From: Micrasema longulum
Taxonomy: Eukaryota; Arthropoda; Insecta; Trichoptera; Brachycentridae
Length of the DNA: 64,000 bases
Direction: 5' to 3'
Assembly: GCA_022494885.1 (NCBI GenBank)
Contig: JAGVSM010001414.1
Coordinates: forward strand, 1-64,000
Positions 54,410 through 64,000 of this stretch are shown piece by piece. The position numbers were made by a program, and so were the translations under genes. Within the stretch, counting starts at the first letter, position 1; each line of letters starts with the position of its first letter. The notes beneath the pieces are model-generated. The model did no database searches. It was not told where the DNA came from and saw nothing but the letters and a program-made list of their open reading frames with translations.

Positions 54410-55020
54410 TTTATATACATATACAATATATATACATATAACGGCGGGCATATTGCCTTAAGGCAATTTCTTCCTACATACCCAAACCGTTCAGTTTGAG
54501 AAAATTATCAATACATGGACATATTGAATCTTACAATTTTATACAAAAATTAAAAGCAAAGATTAACAAAAATAAAAATATATAAAAAAAAATTAACGCT
54601 ATACTATGAAGAGAGGAGAGGAGATGGGAAGGAAAGAAAAAGGATAAAGGAACAATTGAAATATTTAGATGGTGACATTTCAATCTTGACTTAAATGTAA
54701 ATAAAGAAGCGCCTTCTTTATTTTAGATTTTTTGTTTTATATTATATTCTAGATCTTTACTTTAGATTATTCCACAATCGAGCGGCTACTACTGTGAAAG
54801 AGGAGGCAAGAAAATTAGAGCAATGACAGGGTATTAAGGGTTCTCTCGTTACTAGAACGAAGAGATAGTCCGTGTTGTGAAAGAATTTGGATGAGCTCTC
54901 TCAGATAAACAGGCGAAGTGGGATTATTAAAAATATTGTGAAGAAGTGATAGAATGTGAATGCTTCTTCTATGCCTGATACTGGGCCAGTGTAGTTACGT
55001 GCGATACTCGGTTATGTGGT
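54410..55020 (-). pseudogene. CR1-like LINE, RT C-terminus and 3' UTR
   Basis: Minus-strand pieces: FNLRKFDHITEYRT, LHWPSIRHRRSIHILSLLHN, IFNNPTSPVYLRELIQ, FLASSF-like and an A-A-R-L-W-N segment. This is a typical CR1 C-terminus (LRKYDH, L-WLPI--RR, hydrophobic LLY-I, RLWN-LP). Stops break it. The 3' UTR (ACTTAAATGTAAATAAAG side to AACGGCGGGCATATTGCC) is shared with 6440, 23330 and 62400. Confidence 0.75.
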
Positions 55021-55049
55021 CAAATTTGCGAAGATTAAAGATATAACGA

Positions 55050-55125
55050 ATACAAATATTCAAATATTAAGTATAAAGAATTTAAGAAAAGAATCTGATT
55101 GAGATCCACAAAACACAAATGTTGT
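55050..55125 (+). mobile_element. LINE 3' terminal fragment
   Basis: GAATCTGATTGAGATCCACA and AAACACAAATGTTG match the end of the LINE at 52395 and a piece at 60150. Confidence 0.5.
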
Positions 55126-56117
55126 TAATAAACATTCAAAAACATTTTTTTTATACATGAAAAAACCACATCTTTTATTTTTTTTTGTAAACGCATTCTC
55201 CTCGGATGCAACCCTAGTAGATCGATGAATACAACATTTATGCTCCTTACTTCTTTTTTATATATTAGATTGAAGATTTTAATATCTACGAACACGCACA
55301 GCGCAGATATCTACATTTCTATGGAAACCGAACGTAAATCGATTAAGCCGTTTAGGATGAGTTCAGAGACATCAAACATTCATATAAAATAACATATAAT
55401 ATAATGACTTTATGTTACGAGTATATACAAAGTTAAAATAAAAATTGACGGAAAAAAGCCCTGCAGATTTTTCTGGGCGGCGCAGCATGGAAATCCAAGA
55501 ACTAACTAAATCTATCAATGTCTTTAAATATTTACATAAAATCAACAAAATATTAGTAATGCAAACCACTGTCACTCAAATTCAAAACGTCCTCCCTTCG
55601 GCATTCAACTGAAAATTAAGAAAAACAAAATGACAATGTTTCTGTCATTTGCGTTTGACGTTTAGCTGACAAAACCCAGAATCGGTGATACCGATAGACA
55701 GTTTGGCGCGCATGTCAAAACGTCATTTTTTTCCCCTGACATTTGACCATTTTAAAATTTTGACATGGACAGGCGCCATGGGGTGCAAGATCTAACGTAA
55801 CCTAGCAACCTCTCTACGCATGGGAATAAAAATCCAAACGTGTTTTTTTTAGCAGAACAAAACACGTGTTTTAGTATAATATGGAACTTAAAAACATTTT
55901 TGCGGCACAGACGTATTCTTTAGAAAACAATATTCAATTGATTTATAATTAATGTATCGTTTACATATATCACTGACACTCCGGAACGTGCCTGTGGGCC
56001 AGTGGAGTGGCTACATCCATAAATAAAAAGGAAATAATCTATTAAATGTACCTATTGTATATACATTTTCATTTGTTTTAAATGTTGGATTAAATAAATA
56101 AATAGTATAGACAATAA
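55126..56117. other. Unassigned
   Basis: A moderately GC-richer part (55600-55830, GGCGCGCATGTCAAAACGTC) holds no frame or splice signal that I can support. Confidence 0.35.
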
Positions 56118-56968
56118 AATGGATATGACAGTATTGTCTTGTCCCTTGTTGTATGCTGATGATGCAGTTCTGTTAGCAAGCAGCAAGGATGATTTGCAAA
56201 AAAATAGTCTCTAGAATGTATGATGTATGCCTGGAGAGCGAATTGGCGACGAACGAAAGTAAGTCAAAAGTGATGGTATTTGAAAGGGGAGTGAGGTTAC
56301 TAACTGCGTAATAAATGTAAATAACGAATGTCTCGAACAATTAGAAGAATTTGTGTATCTGGGAAGCATGCTTTCAAGAGATGGAAGAGTAGAAAAAGAT
56401 GTTGAACGGAGCACTAATCTCAGTAATTTCTAATAAAAATATGTCTATCAAAACTAAACTGGCAGTGCACAACGGAGTTTTAGTCCCAACACTTATGTAC
56501 GGAAGTGAAACATGGAACTGGCAAAGGAAGGATGAAAGCCGAGTGAACGCGGTTGAAATGCGATCTCTTAGACGAATGTGTGGGAAATCAATGTATAACA
56601 GGGTTACTAATGATGAAATCAGGCGAGAGTGTAAATCTGAGTAAAGTATAATTGATAAGATTAAGAAAGAGATGGTTTGGTCACGTAGAACGAATGGACG
56701 AAAGAATGGTAAAACAAGCATATATGGCGAAAATGAACGTGAGACGAGGACGACCAAGGAAGACGTGGCATGATCAGATAAACCAAAATCTTAAAAATCT
56801 CAAAATCTCTGGTCATGTCAAAAGCAGACAGAACCGAAGGGCATGTATGACAAGATGTATGAATGTGGAAGAGGCTAGGATTGTATGCCAGGATAGACGT
56901 GTGTGGCGGTCCATTCTCTCTGCCTACCCCTACGGGGAAATGGCACGATGGTAGTAGTAGTAGTTGTA
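56118..56968 (+). pseudogene. LINE family A, longer but frameshifted copy with (TAG)n tail
   Basis: It starts just before the RT catalytic motif (LLYADDAVLLASSKDDL at about 56148), continues with EEFVYLGSMLSRDGRVEKD, then an open stretch 56399-56644 (KTKLAVHNGVLVPTLMYGSE, NAVEMRSLRRMCGKS), a stop in SETSI, and 56652-56954 (RWFGHVERMDERMVKQAYMA, GRPRKTWHDQ, WRSILSAYPYG). At least three frame breaks. It is nearly identical to 27592-28125 over the shared part, so both are recent relatives. The tail is (TAG)n. It is 5'-truncated upstream of YADD. Confidence 0.85.
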
Positions 56969-57004
56969 TTAGTCTTGTCCCAGCTCCGGAAACAACTAAC
57001 TGGT

Positions 57005-57215
57005 AAAAGAAGAAGTATACAAATTGGAAAATTGTTTTCAGGCGTTGCCTAGTAGGTGAATTGGTTCAGCCGGAAGAATCTCATCCACACGATAAAGGTT
57101 TCAGAACTTTTACTTCACGAAAAGTCAACAGATGGAAGAGTTGAGGAATTGTGAATGTGGAAACATAGGCAGAGCGGTGAATGTTACACAGTGTGTAAAG
57201 TGGCCACTTAAACCT
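57005..57215 (+). repeat. Family V repeat, 5' half
   Basis: GGAAAATTGTTTTCAGGCGT, GTCAACAGATGGAAGAG, ACACAGTGTGTAAAGTGGCC. It stops at CCACTTAAACC, the same point as the copy at 11965. Confidence 0.75.
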
Positions 57216-57735
57216 GATAGCATAATCCGTGAGGTGAAACATATGGGCGAAGGTGTATATTTTTGAATTCTGTAATGTCCTGCCGGTAAAGCAACTTTAT
57301 GACTACAAATTGATTTTAGATCACTTTGTTGATCCGGAATATAAAAAAAGAGTTTGCCACACTCACGACACTAGATTGAAAACTTAGGGCTCCCTGTTTA
57401 TTCCCCGAATTACAAATTACTTCGGAGAGCGAACATTAAATTGGGTTGTTCAAAGATTGTTATTGAACATTGGATCTCATTGGATCATTGGATCTTCCAC
57501 AAACCATCATTAACACGAAAGATCTTCAAATGAAATAAAAAGAACTGAAGAAATATCTTCTAACATACTTTATAGTGCCTGTTTATAAATAAATTTGTAA
57601 TATATAACAAAAATAAATGTAATATCTGTCATAAAAAAAAAATGAGTCTCACCAAAAAGTCTTTAGACTTAGTGGGTAACAAATTCTTATATGTATTTAT
57701 TAATTATAAAGTAAACGCTGCTCTGCGGCACTGAA
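57216..57735. other. Unassigned, possibly LINE-derived
   Basis: Pieces such as SLFIPRITNYFGERTLNWV (57390-57450) look protein-derived and resemble a LINE C-terminus, but the frames are short. Confidence 0.35.
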
Positions 57736-57840
57736 AACTAAAAAAACGATCCAATGACAGGTCATAAGCCCTGTAAATGCCTAGACATCTAGATTATCTT
57801 AGTTTGGTGTATTTTCCCTCTCTGTTGCAACAAATTAGGA
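57736..57840 (+). repeat. Family V repeat, core
   Basis: CCAATGACAGGTCATAAGCC and TTCCCTCTCTGTTGCAAC. Confidence 0.7.
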
Positions 57841-58671
57841 AAAGGACATATTATTTTATAAATAGTACTGGGCAGTTTATCGAATGCGGCTCGGGAAACA
57901 TTCTCAAAATACTTTTTATCAAACTTTGTAGAGTGAAATTTTGAAATATAATTATGCATACATTCAAATATCTTTATATATTTATTTGTATAATTAGCAA
58001 TCTACTATCATTATTAATTAAAAATAATCCATAAAAAATAACAACAACATTATTCGGAATTAAATTGAATACAGATCAAATGCCACAATGACAAAAAGCC
58101 AATTAAATTGGGAATAAAAATAGTTCGTGTTTGTTTATTTTTTGTTTTTAAACGTGATAGACTTTACGCTGCAGTGCGTGATTGCTCATTAATAATATAA
58201 ATCCGTGATAAGCGATTTTTAATTAAAATATAAAATATTATTAATAAATTCACACGTAAGTTGACAAACATTATGCATTTTCGTGATAAATTTTCGGTTT
58301 GCAATAATTTTATAAAAATCCAATACTCGTACATGACCTTCAACAAACATAGAATCCGTTTATTGTCATTAAGCATCGCAACATTTAATATTAATTATAA
58401 GACTAGTAGTAGTTTATAAGTACAATATATTATTTTTTCTTTCTTGTGTTACGCAAAAATATTATAACTGTCTATTTATTATAGGAGCAAAAATTCATTG
58501 GCATTTTCTGGTATACCCACGAACAGGCCATGCCTTTGTGGGATTTTTTGTTTACTATTTTTACTGTTAATATGTATTTCATAGCTATGTAATTATCCTT
58601 TTTTTTTTAATACTCTGTTTTACCTCTTATGCATATTGTAAAAAAAAACAACAAAAAAAATACTGTCCAAC
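57841..58671. other. AT-rich DNA, nothing recognised
   Basis: No supported feature. Confidence 0.4.
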
Positions 58672-58760
58672 CGGAATGTGGTCCTATAGTAGTGTCGCGG
58701 AATCACGGATCAGAAGTCCGAGGCTCGAACCCTGCTCTACGACTATTTGAAAATTGCCCC
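58672..58760 (+). mobile_element. SINE-B head
   Basis: GGAATGTGGTCCTATAGTAG, CGGAATCACGGATCAGAAGT and GAGGCTCGAACCCTGCTC. Confidence 0.7.
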
Positions 58761-58907
58761 AAAATTGAAATACTTTGGAATTTCTTTATAAAAATATTGC
58801 GAAAGCTCTGTTTTTCATTAATTTATATTTTACAATACTTGTAAAACAGATATTTTAACAGAAATGAAGAAGTCCTCAGACAAATATTCAATGCATATAT
58901 GTATATG

Positions 58908-59012
58908 TATTGGTCAGCGCGTGTGCTTATCATGCAAATGCAAGAGGTCTTGGGTTTGATTCCCGACACGGTTGACACGAAATATTTATTTAAGATGGTG
59001 TTTTTTTTTAAA
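58908..59012 (+). mobile_element. SINE-A, 5' part (split by SINE-B)
   Basis: TTGGTCAGCGCGTGTGCTTA, GATTCCCGACACGGTTGAC and ATTTATTTAAGATGGTG. It continues at 59196 after an insertion. Confidence 0.75.
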
Positions 59013-59049
59013 AGAACAAAGAAATATTCGCGTTCTTATGATTTACCAA

Positions 59050-59205
59050 AATATTTAATTTTGAGAGCCATTTTCGACGAGATTTAAATAACTCACTATT
59101 AAAAAATGGGAATCAAGTTGCGGTAGAGTAGGATTCGAACCACGCACCTTTGGTCCGTGAGTCCGAGACACTAGCCACAGAACCACAACCCGATTCATTA
59201 CTTGA
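59050..59205 (-). mobile_element. SINE-B, full length, nested in SINE-A
   Basis: The minus strand starts GAATCGGGTTGTGGTTCTGT, with GGACTCACGGACCAAAGG, B box GTGGTTCGAATCC and body TTGATTCCCATTTTTTAATA. It is the most complete SINE-B in the window. Confidence 0.8.
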
Positions 59206-59320
59206 ATATTTCATCGTCCCTGGACTGGTATCTGAAGCGTAAGACTGATCATCTTACCTTAATGTAACAAAAATGATCAAGATACGCTGCGATTGGTGTT
59301 CAATGCGGTGAATTTTGAAA
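59196..59320 (+). mobile_element. SINE-A, 3' part (split by SINE-B)
   Basis: GAATATTTCATCGTCCCTGG, TATCTGAAGCGTAAGACTG and AATGATCAAGATACGCTGCG continue the copy at 58908. Confidence 0.75.
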
Positions 59321-60544
59321 TGTGTGATTGTGGATAATAAAATCACCGAGCTAACAGCTTGGAGTGATTCATGTGTTCCTCAAAAACAATATAATAACTT
59401 TTTGAGTACTTGATCCATAATAATAATTAAATATAAAACTATAATAAATAATAATAAAGTAATAATAAAATATCCCAAAAACATGCAATGAAAAACTCCA
59501 TTCCCGGACTTTCGGTAGTCCAAAAAGTCGACAACATTTACAGTAATTTTCAAAATAGGTATATGTGGGTATATATTTTTTTTATTTACATTATTTTGTT
59601 TAAAATATTTTTATTAATAAACCAAGTGATCAATTATGCTGTTTTATTACCCTCATACTTAAGAAGTATCGACACAATAAAAAAAAACTGCTCATAATAC
59701 TCTTGTAAATATAATGTCGCGTAATGCCATCGAACGTATTATAAGGGCTAGTTACCCGACAGCAGAAAGCATTGCACAACTTGCCCACCACACAAATCGC
59801 ATCAGAGAACCTGTGTATGTCTAATAAGACAGGCGGTGCCTAGAACAAAGAAAAAAAGGCATCTTTGCGTCTGAAGAAGGTATTCCAGAATCACATGACA
59901 TGTACTTCATTAGATTGAGGAAAATGGGAAATTCAATTCTTCACTGACAAAGATTCAATTGATAGGACACGATCAATTCGCCTAAATTATATTAAAAAAA
60001 TCTAAAAGTCTTAAGAAGTCGCCTGATATGTGGGTATATCTGACAAAACCTATAAAAGAGCTACGAATAGTAGTGAGAAATTCTTTCGGTATTAATTTAG
60101 AAAGAAAAAGGGACGAGAGACGAGACCACTGGATGTGAACAGAAAATTGATTGAGATATCCACAAAAACAAATCATTATTCATTTAATTTACCATGACCT
60201 GGGTTGTCCAGTGATTAGAGATAATTCAAGGAGACTTTAAGCATTTATGGATTAGTTTAGTTTCAATTAAGATTCCCATCGCAATTACCAAGCGTCAAGA
60301 ATAGCATTCAATGACATTTTTTTAAATATCTGATTAAGACATTTCTTCAGTTGGGTTTAGACGGACGCCAGCAATCACAAAGGAACGCTTTATTTTGAAG
60401 TTGAAATTCATAAATTATTGCTGGACCTCCAGGTCCAAAGAGGACTAGCCCGTTAGATCCATGCATGTCTTACATTATGCTCTAGCATGAGCCAGGAGTG
60501 GTTGCCTTTGTCTGCTTAAAACAATTAGCTTTCTCTACTGTAAA
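59321..60544. other. Mostly unassigned; one LINE 3' scrap
   Basis: GATTGAGATATCCACAAAAA at about 60149 matches the LINE 3' ends at 52800 and 55090. The frame pieces around 59715-59960 are not recognised. Confidence 0.35.
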
Positions 60545-60790
60545 ACATCTTCTCATGCACGCACGCGAGTATTTGTTGTATGTTTTTCAATTTTTCATAG
60601 AGTATGTCTATACGAGTATATATGGTCGTCATACCAAGTCTTTCTCAGGTTTTCTCCTTTTTTACATCCATCAACATTCGCATCGTAAATGTTTTTAGTC
60701 GTTCTTTCGCTGTCCATTCCGCTCTACACGTCTTAATCAATGCACCACACTTTGTTTTAATTATGCTAATGATGCCCGAAATGCGTTCAA
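60545..60790 (-). pseudogene. LINE family B, 3' part
   Basis: CATCTTCTCATGCACGC, CATCAACATTCGCATCGTAA and GTTCTTTCGCTGTCCATTCC are LINE-B in complement, with a central stretch replaced. Confidence 0.65.
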
Positions 60791-60890
60791 CAATTTACTG
60801 GATATCGTAACTGAATTTTCTACCTATGGTATAGCAGAGATGAAGGTGTCCACGGGACCGGGGATAACAGAATTACAATAGGTATATTAC

Positions 60891-61062
60891 CTGTCTTCTG
60901 GCGATGGACACTGGTTCGGTGGGGTCTGATGATAGTCCAAGGCCAGGGAGAGTGCATGAGGCGGATAGAGCGGAGTGAGGGTTGGAGACTCCGATGGAGA
61001 CCAGGGTCTGGTGGGAGGCGCTCCCTCTTCTGGGGAGCGTCCATTGTAATGGTATTCATCCT
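60891..61062 (-). CDS. Proline-rich internal coding exon of an unidentified minus-strand gene
   Basis: On the minus strand a pyrimidine run (TTTTTTTTCTTTTTTAG) precedes the exon and GTAATA follows it at 60890-60885. The frame that is open across all 172 bases reads DEYHYNGRSPEEGAPPTRPW, then SPSESPTLTPLYPPHALSL, and ends CPSPED plus AG. It begins with two bases of a split codon and ends with two. GC content is far above the neighbouring intron DNA and proline/serine codons dominate, as in disordered regions of regulators or adaptors. No match to the repeats in this window. The other two frames are stopped or unlikely. An acceptor two bases later (AGAG) is also possible. The shared P-E-D/AG end with 18714-18757 suggests an alternative 5' exon of the same gene. 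The gene is not recognised. Confidence 0.7.
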
Positions 61063-61127
61063 CTAAAAAAGAAAAAAAACGATAGGTATAATAAATGTAT
61101 TTATAGTAATAACAGCAATAAAAATAA

Positions 61128-61283
61128 ACCATCACGTCGTTTCTCTGTGGTGGTGGTAGGCAGAGCGGATATCACTTTTTATTTGCATATACAGACCTCG
61201 CACCATCTACATTCACACTTCTTTACATCTTCCTTTGCACGCCCGATGATTTTCTCAACTTTTGAAATGTCCATTTTCAAGTA
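61128..61283 (-). pseudogene. LINE family B, 3' part (split by a LINE)
   Basis: CATCACGTCGTTTCTCTGTG, CATTTGCATATACAGACCTCG-like sequence and GTCCATTTTCAAGTATT. It stops in the Q-I-L codons and resumes at 62061. Confidence 0.7.
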
Positions 61284-62060
61284 TTAGTTTATTTTGATAT
61301 GGAATTCAGATATGGAATCCCCAGTATGCCATATATATAAGTAGAATAGAAAATATTCAAAACAAATTTATAAAGTACTTTAAATACAAAACCGGTATTT
61401 CTTATGTATCTACTCTCACTGCCTCCACCTTCCATGGAATCATTTCTCTACAATACCGCAGAGTGTGTGCGGACCAACTACTGCTTTACAAAATTATGAC
61501 AGGAATGGTTGACTGTACAGAGCTGCTTGGTTTTATAACAATACATGTGCCAGCCAGAATTTGTAGACGGTACCACCTGTTTCATGTACCAATAAGTAAA
61601 ACATCGTATGTTAAAAATGCTTTTTTTCGTAGGACTTTTTCAGTGTACAATACAAAATTTACAAATATAGATTACACAAACATCACTCTGTCAGATTTAA
61701 AATTTATACTAAAAATGCATTATGTAACTTGGTAGAAAATATAATAATAAATATGTACATCTCCCTTTCCCTCCTTATCCTCTCTTCAAGCATTCTTGTC
61801 CTAATCCCGCCCAATTAACAGTAACTTAATGTTCTTAAAATAAATATAAAAAAATTCTTTGATTATTGAGTACATGAAAATAAGATTTTTATATGCATAA
61901 ATTATATGTATTTATTTGATATGTAATATATTTTCTCTACTAACTTTGTATACTATGTGGAAATCTTTTATTAGTTCTGAGTTTATACACTATATCTGTT
62001 TGTTTACTATAAATATGTATGTAGAACTGTTGATTTCCCAAATAAAATAAAATAAATTAA
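61284..62060 (+). pseudogene. LINE inserted in LINE-B: RT C-terminus and 3' UTR
   Basis: Reading through 61370-61735: KYFKYKTGISYVSTLTAST, LQYRRVCADQLLLYKIMTGM, VPARICRRYHLFHVPISKTS and SVYNTKFTNIDYTNITLSDL, with LKFILK at the end. This is a LINE ORF2 C-terminus (L--RR---D--L-YKI--G, then P--RT-Y-KN). The 273-base frame 61463-61735 is intact. The 3' UTR (TTATTAGTTCTGAGTTTATA) also occurs at 27345 in complement. The end is A-rich (AAATAAAATAAAATAAATT). Confidence 0.75.
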
Positions 62061-62285
62061 AATGTCTTTCTCAGTTATTCTGGTTTGCTGCATCCATGAA
62101 CATTTGCATCGTAAATCCTTTTAGGCCTTCTTCGCTGTCCATTCGCTCTACATTTCCAAACCAACGCAGCACTCCTTTCGTCCATTATGCTTGTCTCAGA
62201 CTTACATGATGCGTGGATCTCAGAATTTTATTCGTGTGAGAGATCGCATTTCGACAGCATGCAGCCTGGTTTCATCCTTATTTTT
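62061..62285 (-). pseudogene. LINE family B, 5' continuation of 61128-61283
   Basis: ATGTCTTTCTCAGTTATTCT, CATTCGCTCTACATTTCCAA and GAGATCGCATTTCGACAGCA are the GRPRKTW-, GHVERM- and AVEMRSL-coding parts in complement. Confidence 0.7.
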
Positions 62286-62399
62286 CTATAAGACTAAAAA
62301 TAAATCTTAAACTACTTAATTATAAATGCATAGCTAATCAAATGTAAGAAACTAATAATAAATATCATATAAATATAAAGTACATAAAATTAATTAAGT

Positions 62400-62517
62400 T
62401 ATCTTATGATTTTAATAAATTTAAGACAAAAATTAACAAAATATACACAATACTATGAAGAGAGGAGAGGAGAGGTAATAAGAAGGAAAAGGGAACAAGA
62501 AAGGAACAACTATGCTC
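62400..62517 (-). mobile_element. CR1-like LINE 3' UTR, left part (split by L2)
   Basis: AAAATTAACAAAATATACAC and TACTATGAAGAGAGGAGAGG match 54590-54640. The match resumes at 62943. Confidence 0.65.
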
Positions 62518-62942
62518 AACTCTGCTCCGGAATATCTAAGGGAACTATGCATTCCAGATGAACTAGCTGGCAGGCGTCTCACGCTTAGATCAGCTACGTC
62601 TACGGCGAGAGGAAAAGTTATTATACCTCTACGCAAACAGCGCACTAAATTTAGTGAACGCGCATTTGCGGTCGCAGGCCCTATGGCATGGAATGCTCTC
62701 CCAGCAGAGGTGCGAGGCTGTGAAAGTGAAGTGATGTTTCGGAAAAAACTTAAAACCCACTTGTTCTCTAAATCATTTGAATAAATCCGTAGCATGTGAC
62801 AGCAAAATAAATTGTTTTAATTAAATTACAAATTTAAAAGCTGCAATTAAATTTATTTAAAAATAGAATCACTATGTAAAGCGCCCTTGAGGTATTTTTA
62901 TTACGAAAATGGCGCTATATAAGTTATCCATAATAAGAATAA
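62518..62942 (+). pseudogene. L2-clade LINE, C-terminus with intact frame and tail, nested
   Basis: The frame 62512-62784 reads NSAPEYLRELCIPDELAGRR, LTLRSATSTARGKVIIPLRK, RAFAVAGPMAWNALPAEV and FRKKLKTHLFSKSFE, the complete L2-type C-terminal end. It then has the 3' UTR and conserved tail GGCGCTATATAAGTTATCC with AATAAGAATAA. It is heavily 5'-truncated and inserted into a CR1-like 3' UTR. GCTCAA occurs at both junctions and may be the target duplication. Its sequence is nearly the same as 35185-35725, so the family was active fairly recently. Confidence 0.85.
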
Positions 62943-63010
62943 AAGCTCAAATATTTAGATAGTGACAATTTAATCTTGATTTAAATGTAAATAAAAAAAG
63001 GAAATATAAT
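62943..63010 (-). mobile_element. CR1-like LINE 3' UTR, right part (split by L2)
   Basis: AAATATTTAGATAGTGACAA and CTTGATTTAAATGTAAATAA match 54657-54706. Confidence 0.65.
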
Positions 63011-63395
63011 AAAAAAACTAAAACCTTCAAAACCGGCGATTCGCAGCTCCGTTTTTTGCACCCCAAAACATGAACGATTTGGTTATTTTTTTAAAACAGA
63101 GTCAGAATGAAATTTTTTGTGTTGGTACGTTTTCCGTTTTTAATAATTATTTATCATATTTTTATACCGCACGTCCAAAAATGGTAAATAAAACTAGGCG
63201 CTTTTTTTGGTTTTTGGGTGGTCCTAGTTACTATCAAAAATAATTCATAAAGAAAGCAAAACAATAGAGACACGCCGATGAACATAATCTATAGTGTGTA
63301 TAAAAACTATTGTAATAGTGCCATAATATAGGAAGAAAATACGAGAATTTCAATATATTTCTTTTTTTGGTGATACCGTGTGAGTTGGATTTGTT
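63011..63395. other. Unassigned
   Basis: No feature supported. Confidence 0.35.
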
Positions 63396-63433
63396 CCGAC
63401 GTTTCGGCAACCATTGCAGGAGCCATCTACAGG
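63396..63433 (-). ncRNA. Hammerhead-like motif of Penelope type, diverged
   Basis: On the minus strand CTGTAGA is followed by a TGGC..GCC stem, GAAAC and GTC. The order fits the hammerhead core, with CUGUAGA in place of CUGANGA, and the sequence resembles the GATGGC..GCCGAAACGTCGG words typical of Penelope-like elements. Stem I is weak. Confidence 0.45.
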
Positions 63434-64000
63434 GTTAACTGAGCGTTTTGTAGAAAAAAGTGTGTGTTTAAGGAAGTTTAAGAGCGCCAACCACTAACTT
63501 TCAGTAAATAGATTTAAGCATATCAGCATATATAATAATATAACACGCACCATTTCGTAAATAACGCCAGATTTACTGGAAAAACTGCCCGAAAATGGAT
63601 ACTTAAAATATGTTATGTAATTGCTGGTCGATATAATTTTAAAATAAATAAAAGTGTATAATCCGTATTTTGAACACAATAAAAAGAAATTCATTACAGT
63701 AAATATTTATGCTTATTTTAGTTCAATTTAAAACATCCGATATTAATGTATCTCCGAATGTACCTTTTTTTATTGTCACTTCAGTGACATCTATCGATCA
63801 AATATTTAAACTTAAATATTGTGTTGCTGGGGGCTGATAATTATAAATTTATGACTTAGCGTTTATAATTATAATATTATTATTTCTTAACAACAATACG
63901 GCTAAAAATGTTATCTAACGTATTAATTTATTAATATCTAATTAACTCTACATTAGCGCAGCAAAACAATAAATAACATCGCTTGAAAAATCTGATTTCT
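63434..64000. other. AT-rich DNA, nothing recognised
   Basis: No supported feature to the end of the window. Confidence 0.4.

Overview
This window looks like AT-rich, intron-dense nuclear DNA of an arthropod, most likely an insect. The evidence is the mix of a BEL/Pao LTR retrotransposon, several LINE families whose C-terminal reverse transcriptase domains look insect-type, three tRNA-derived SINE families, foldback MITEs, a pogo-like element and Penelope-type hammerhead remnants. Species or order cannot be fixed from the sequence alone; a moth or butterfly is plausible but not shown. No prokaryotic gene, CRISPR array, rRNA or convincing stand-alone tRNA gene was seen.

Layout. 1-4930 is the 3' part of a BEL/Pao element. 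Its Gag-Pol frame is still open at base 1, runs through protease, RT, RNase H, zinc-binding and DDE integrase domains, and ends a few bases inside a probable 3' LTR (4049-4930). From about 5 kb to 64 kb nearly all recognisable sequence is 5'-truncated LINE copies, SINEs and short non-autonomous repeats, many inserted into one another (14.1-15.3, 45.4-47.2, 47.9-48.3, 58.9-59.3, 61.1-62.3 and 62.4-63.0 kb). Between them lie AT-rich stretches where I see nothing identifiable.

Two short minus-strand segments look like host exons. One (60891-61062) is a proline-rich internal exon with a strong polypyrimidine tract and AG acceptor and a GTAAT donor. The other (18714-18757) has an ATG preceded by an in-frame stop, a GTTAG donor and CpG-richer DNA upstream. 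Both end in codons for P-E-D plus a split codon AG, in the same splice phase, so they may be alternative 5' exons of one minus-strand gene whose body lies below base 1. On that reading the window is mostly repeat-filled intron. I could not name the gene.

Other features of interest: a type I hammerhead ribozyme motif with Penelope-like architecture (43412-43454) and two weaker relatives; a pogo-like 1.1-kb deletion derivative keeping a transposase C-terminal zinc-finger remnant (21093-22186); a 345-bp nearly palindromic MITE (47952-48296); a family of over a dozen repeats (called family V here) that repeatedly occurs as inverted pairs; and unrelated LINEs that end in the same roughly 60-bp 3' tail.
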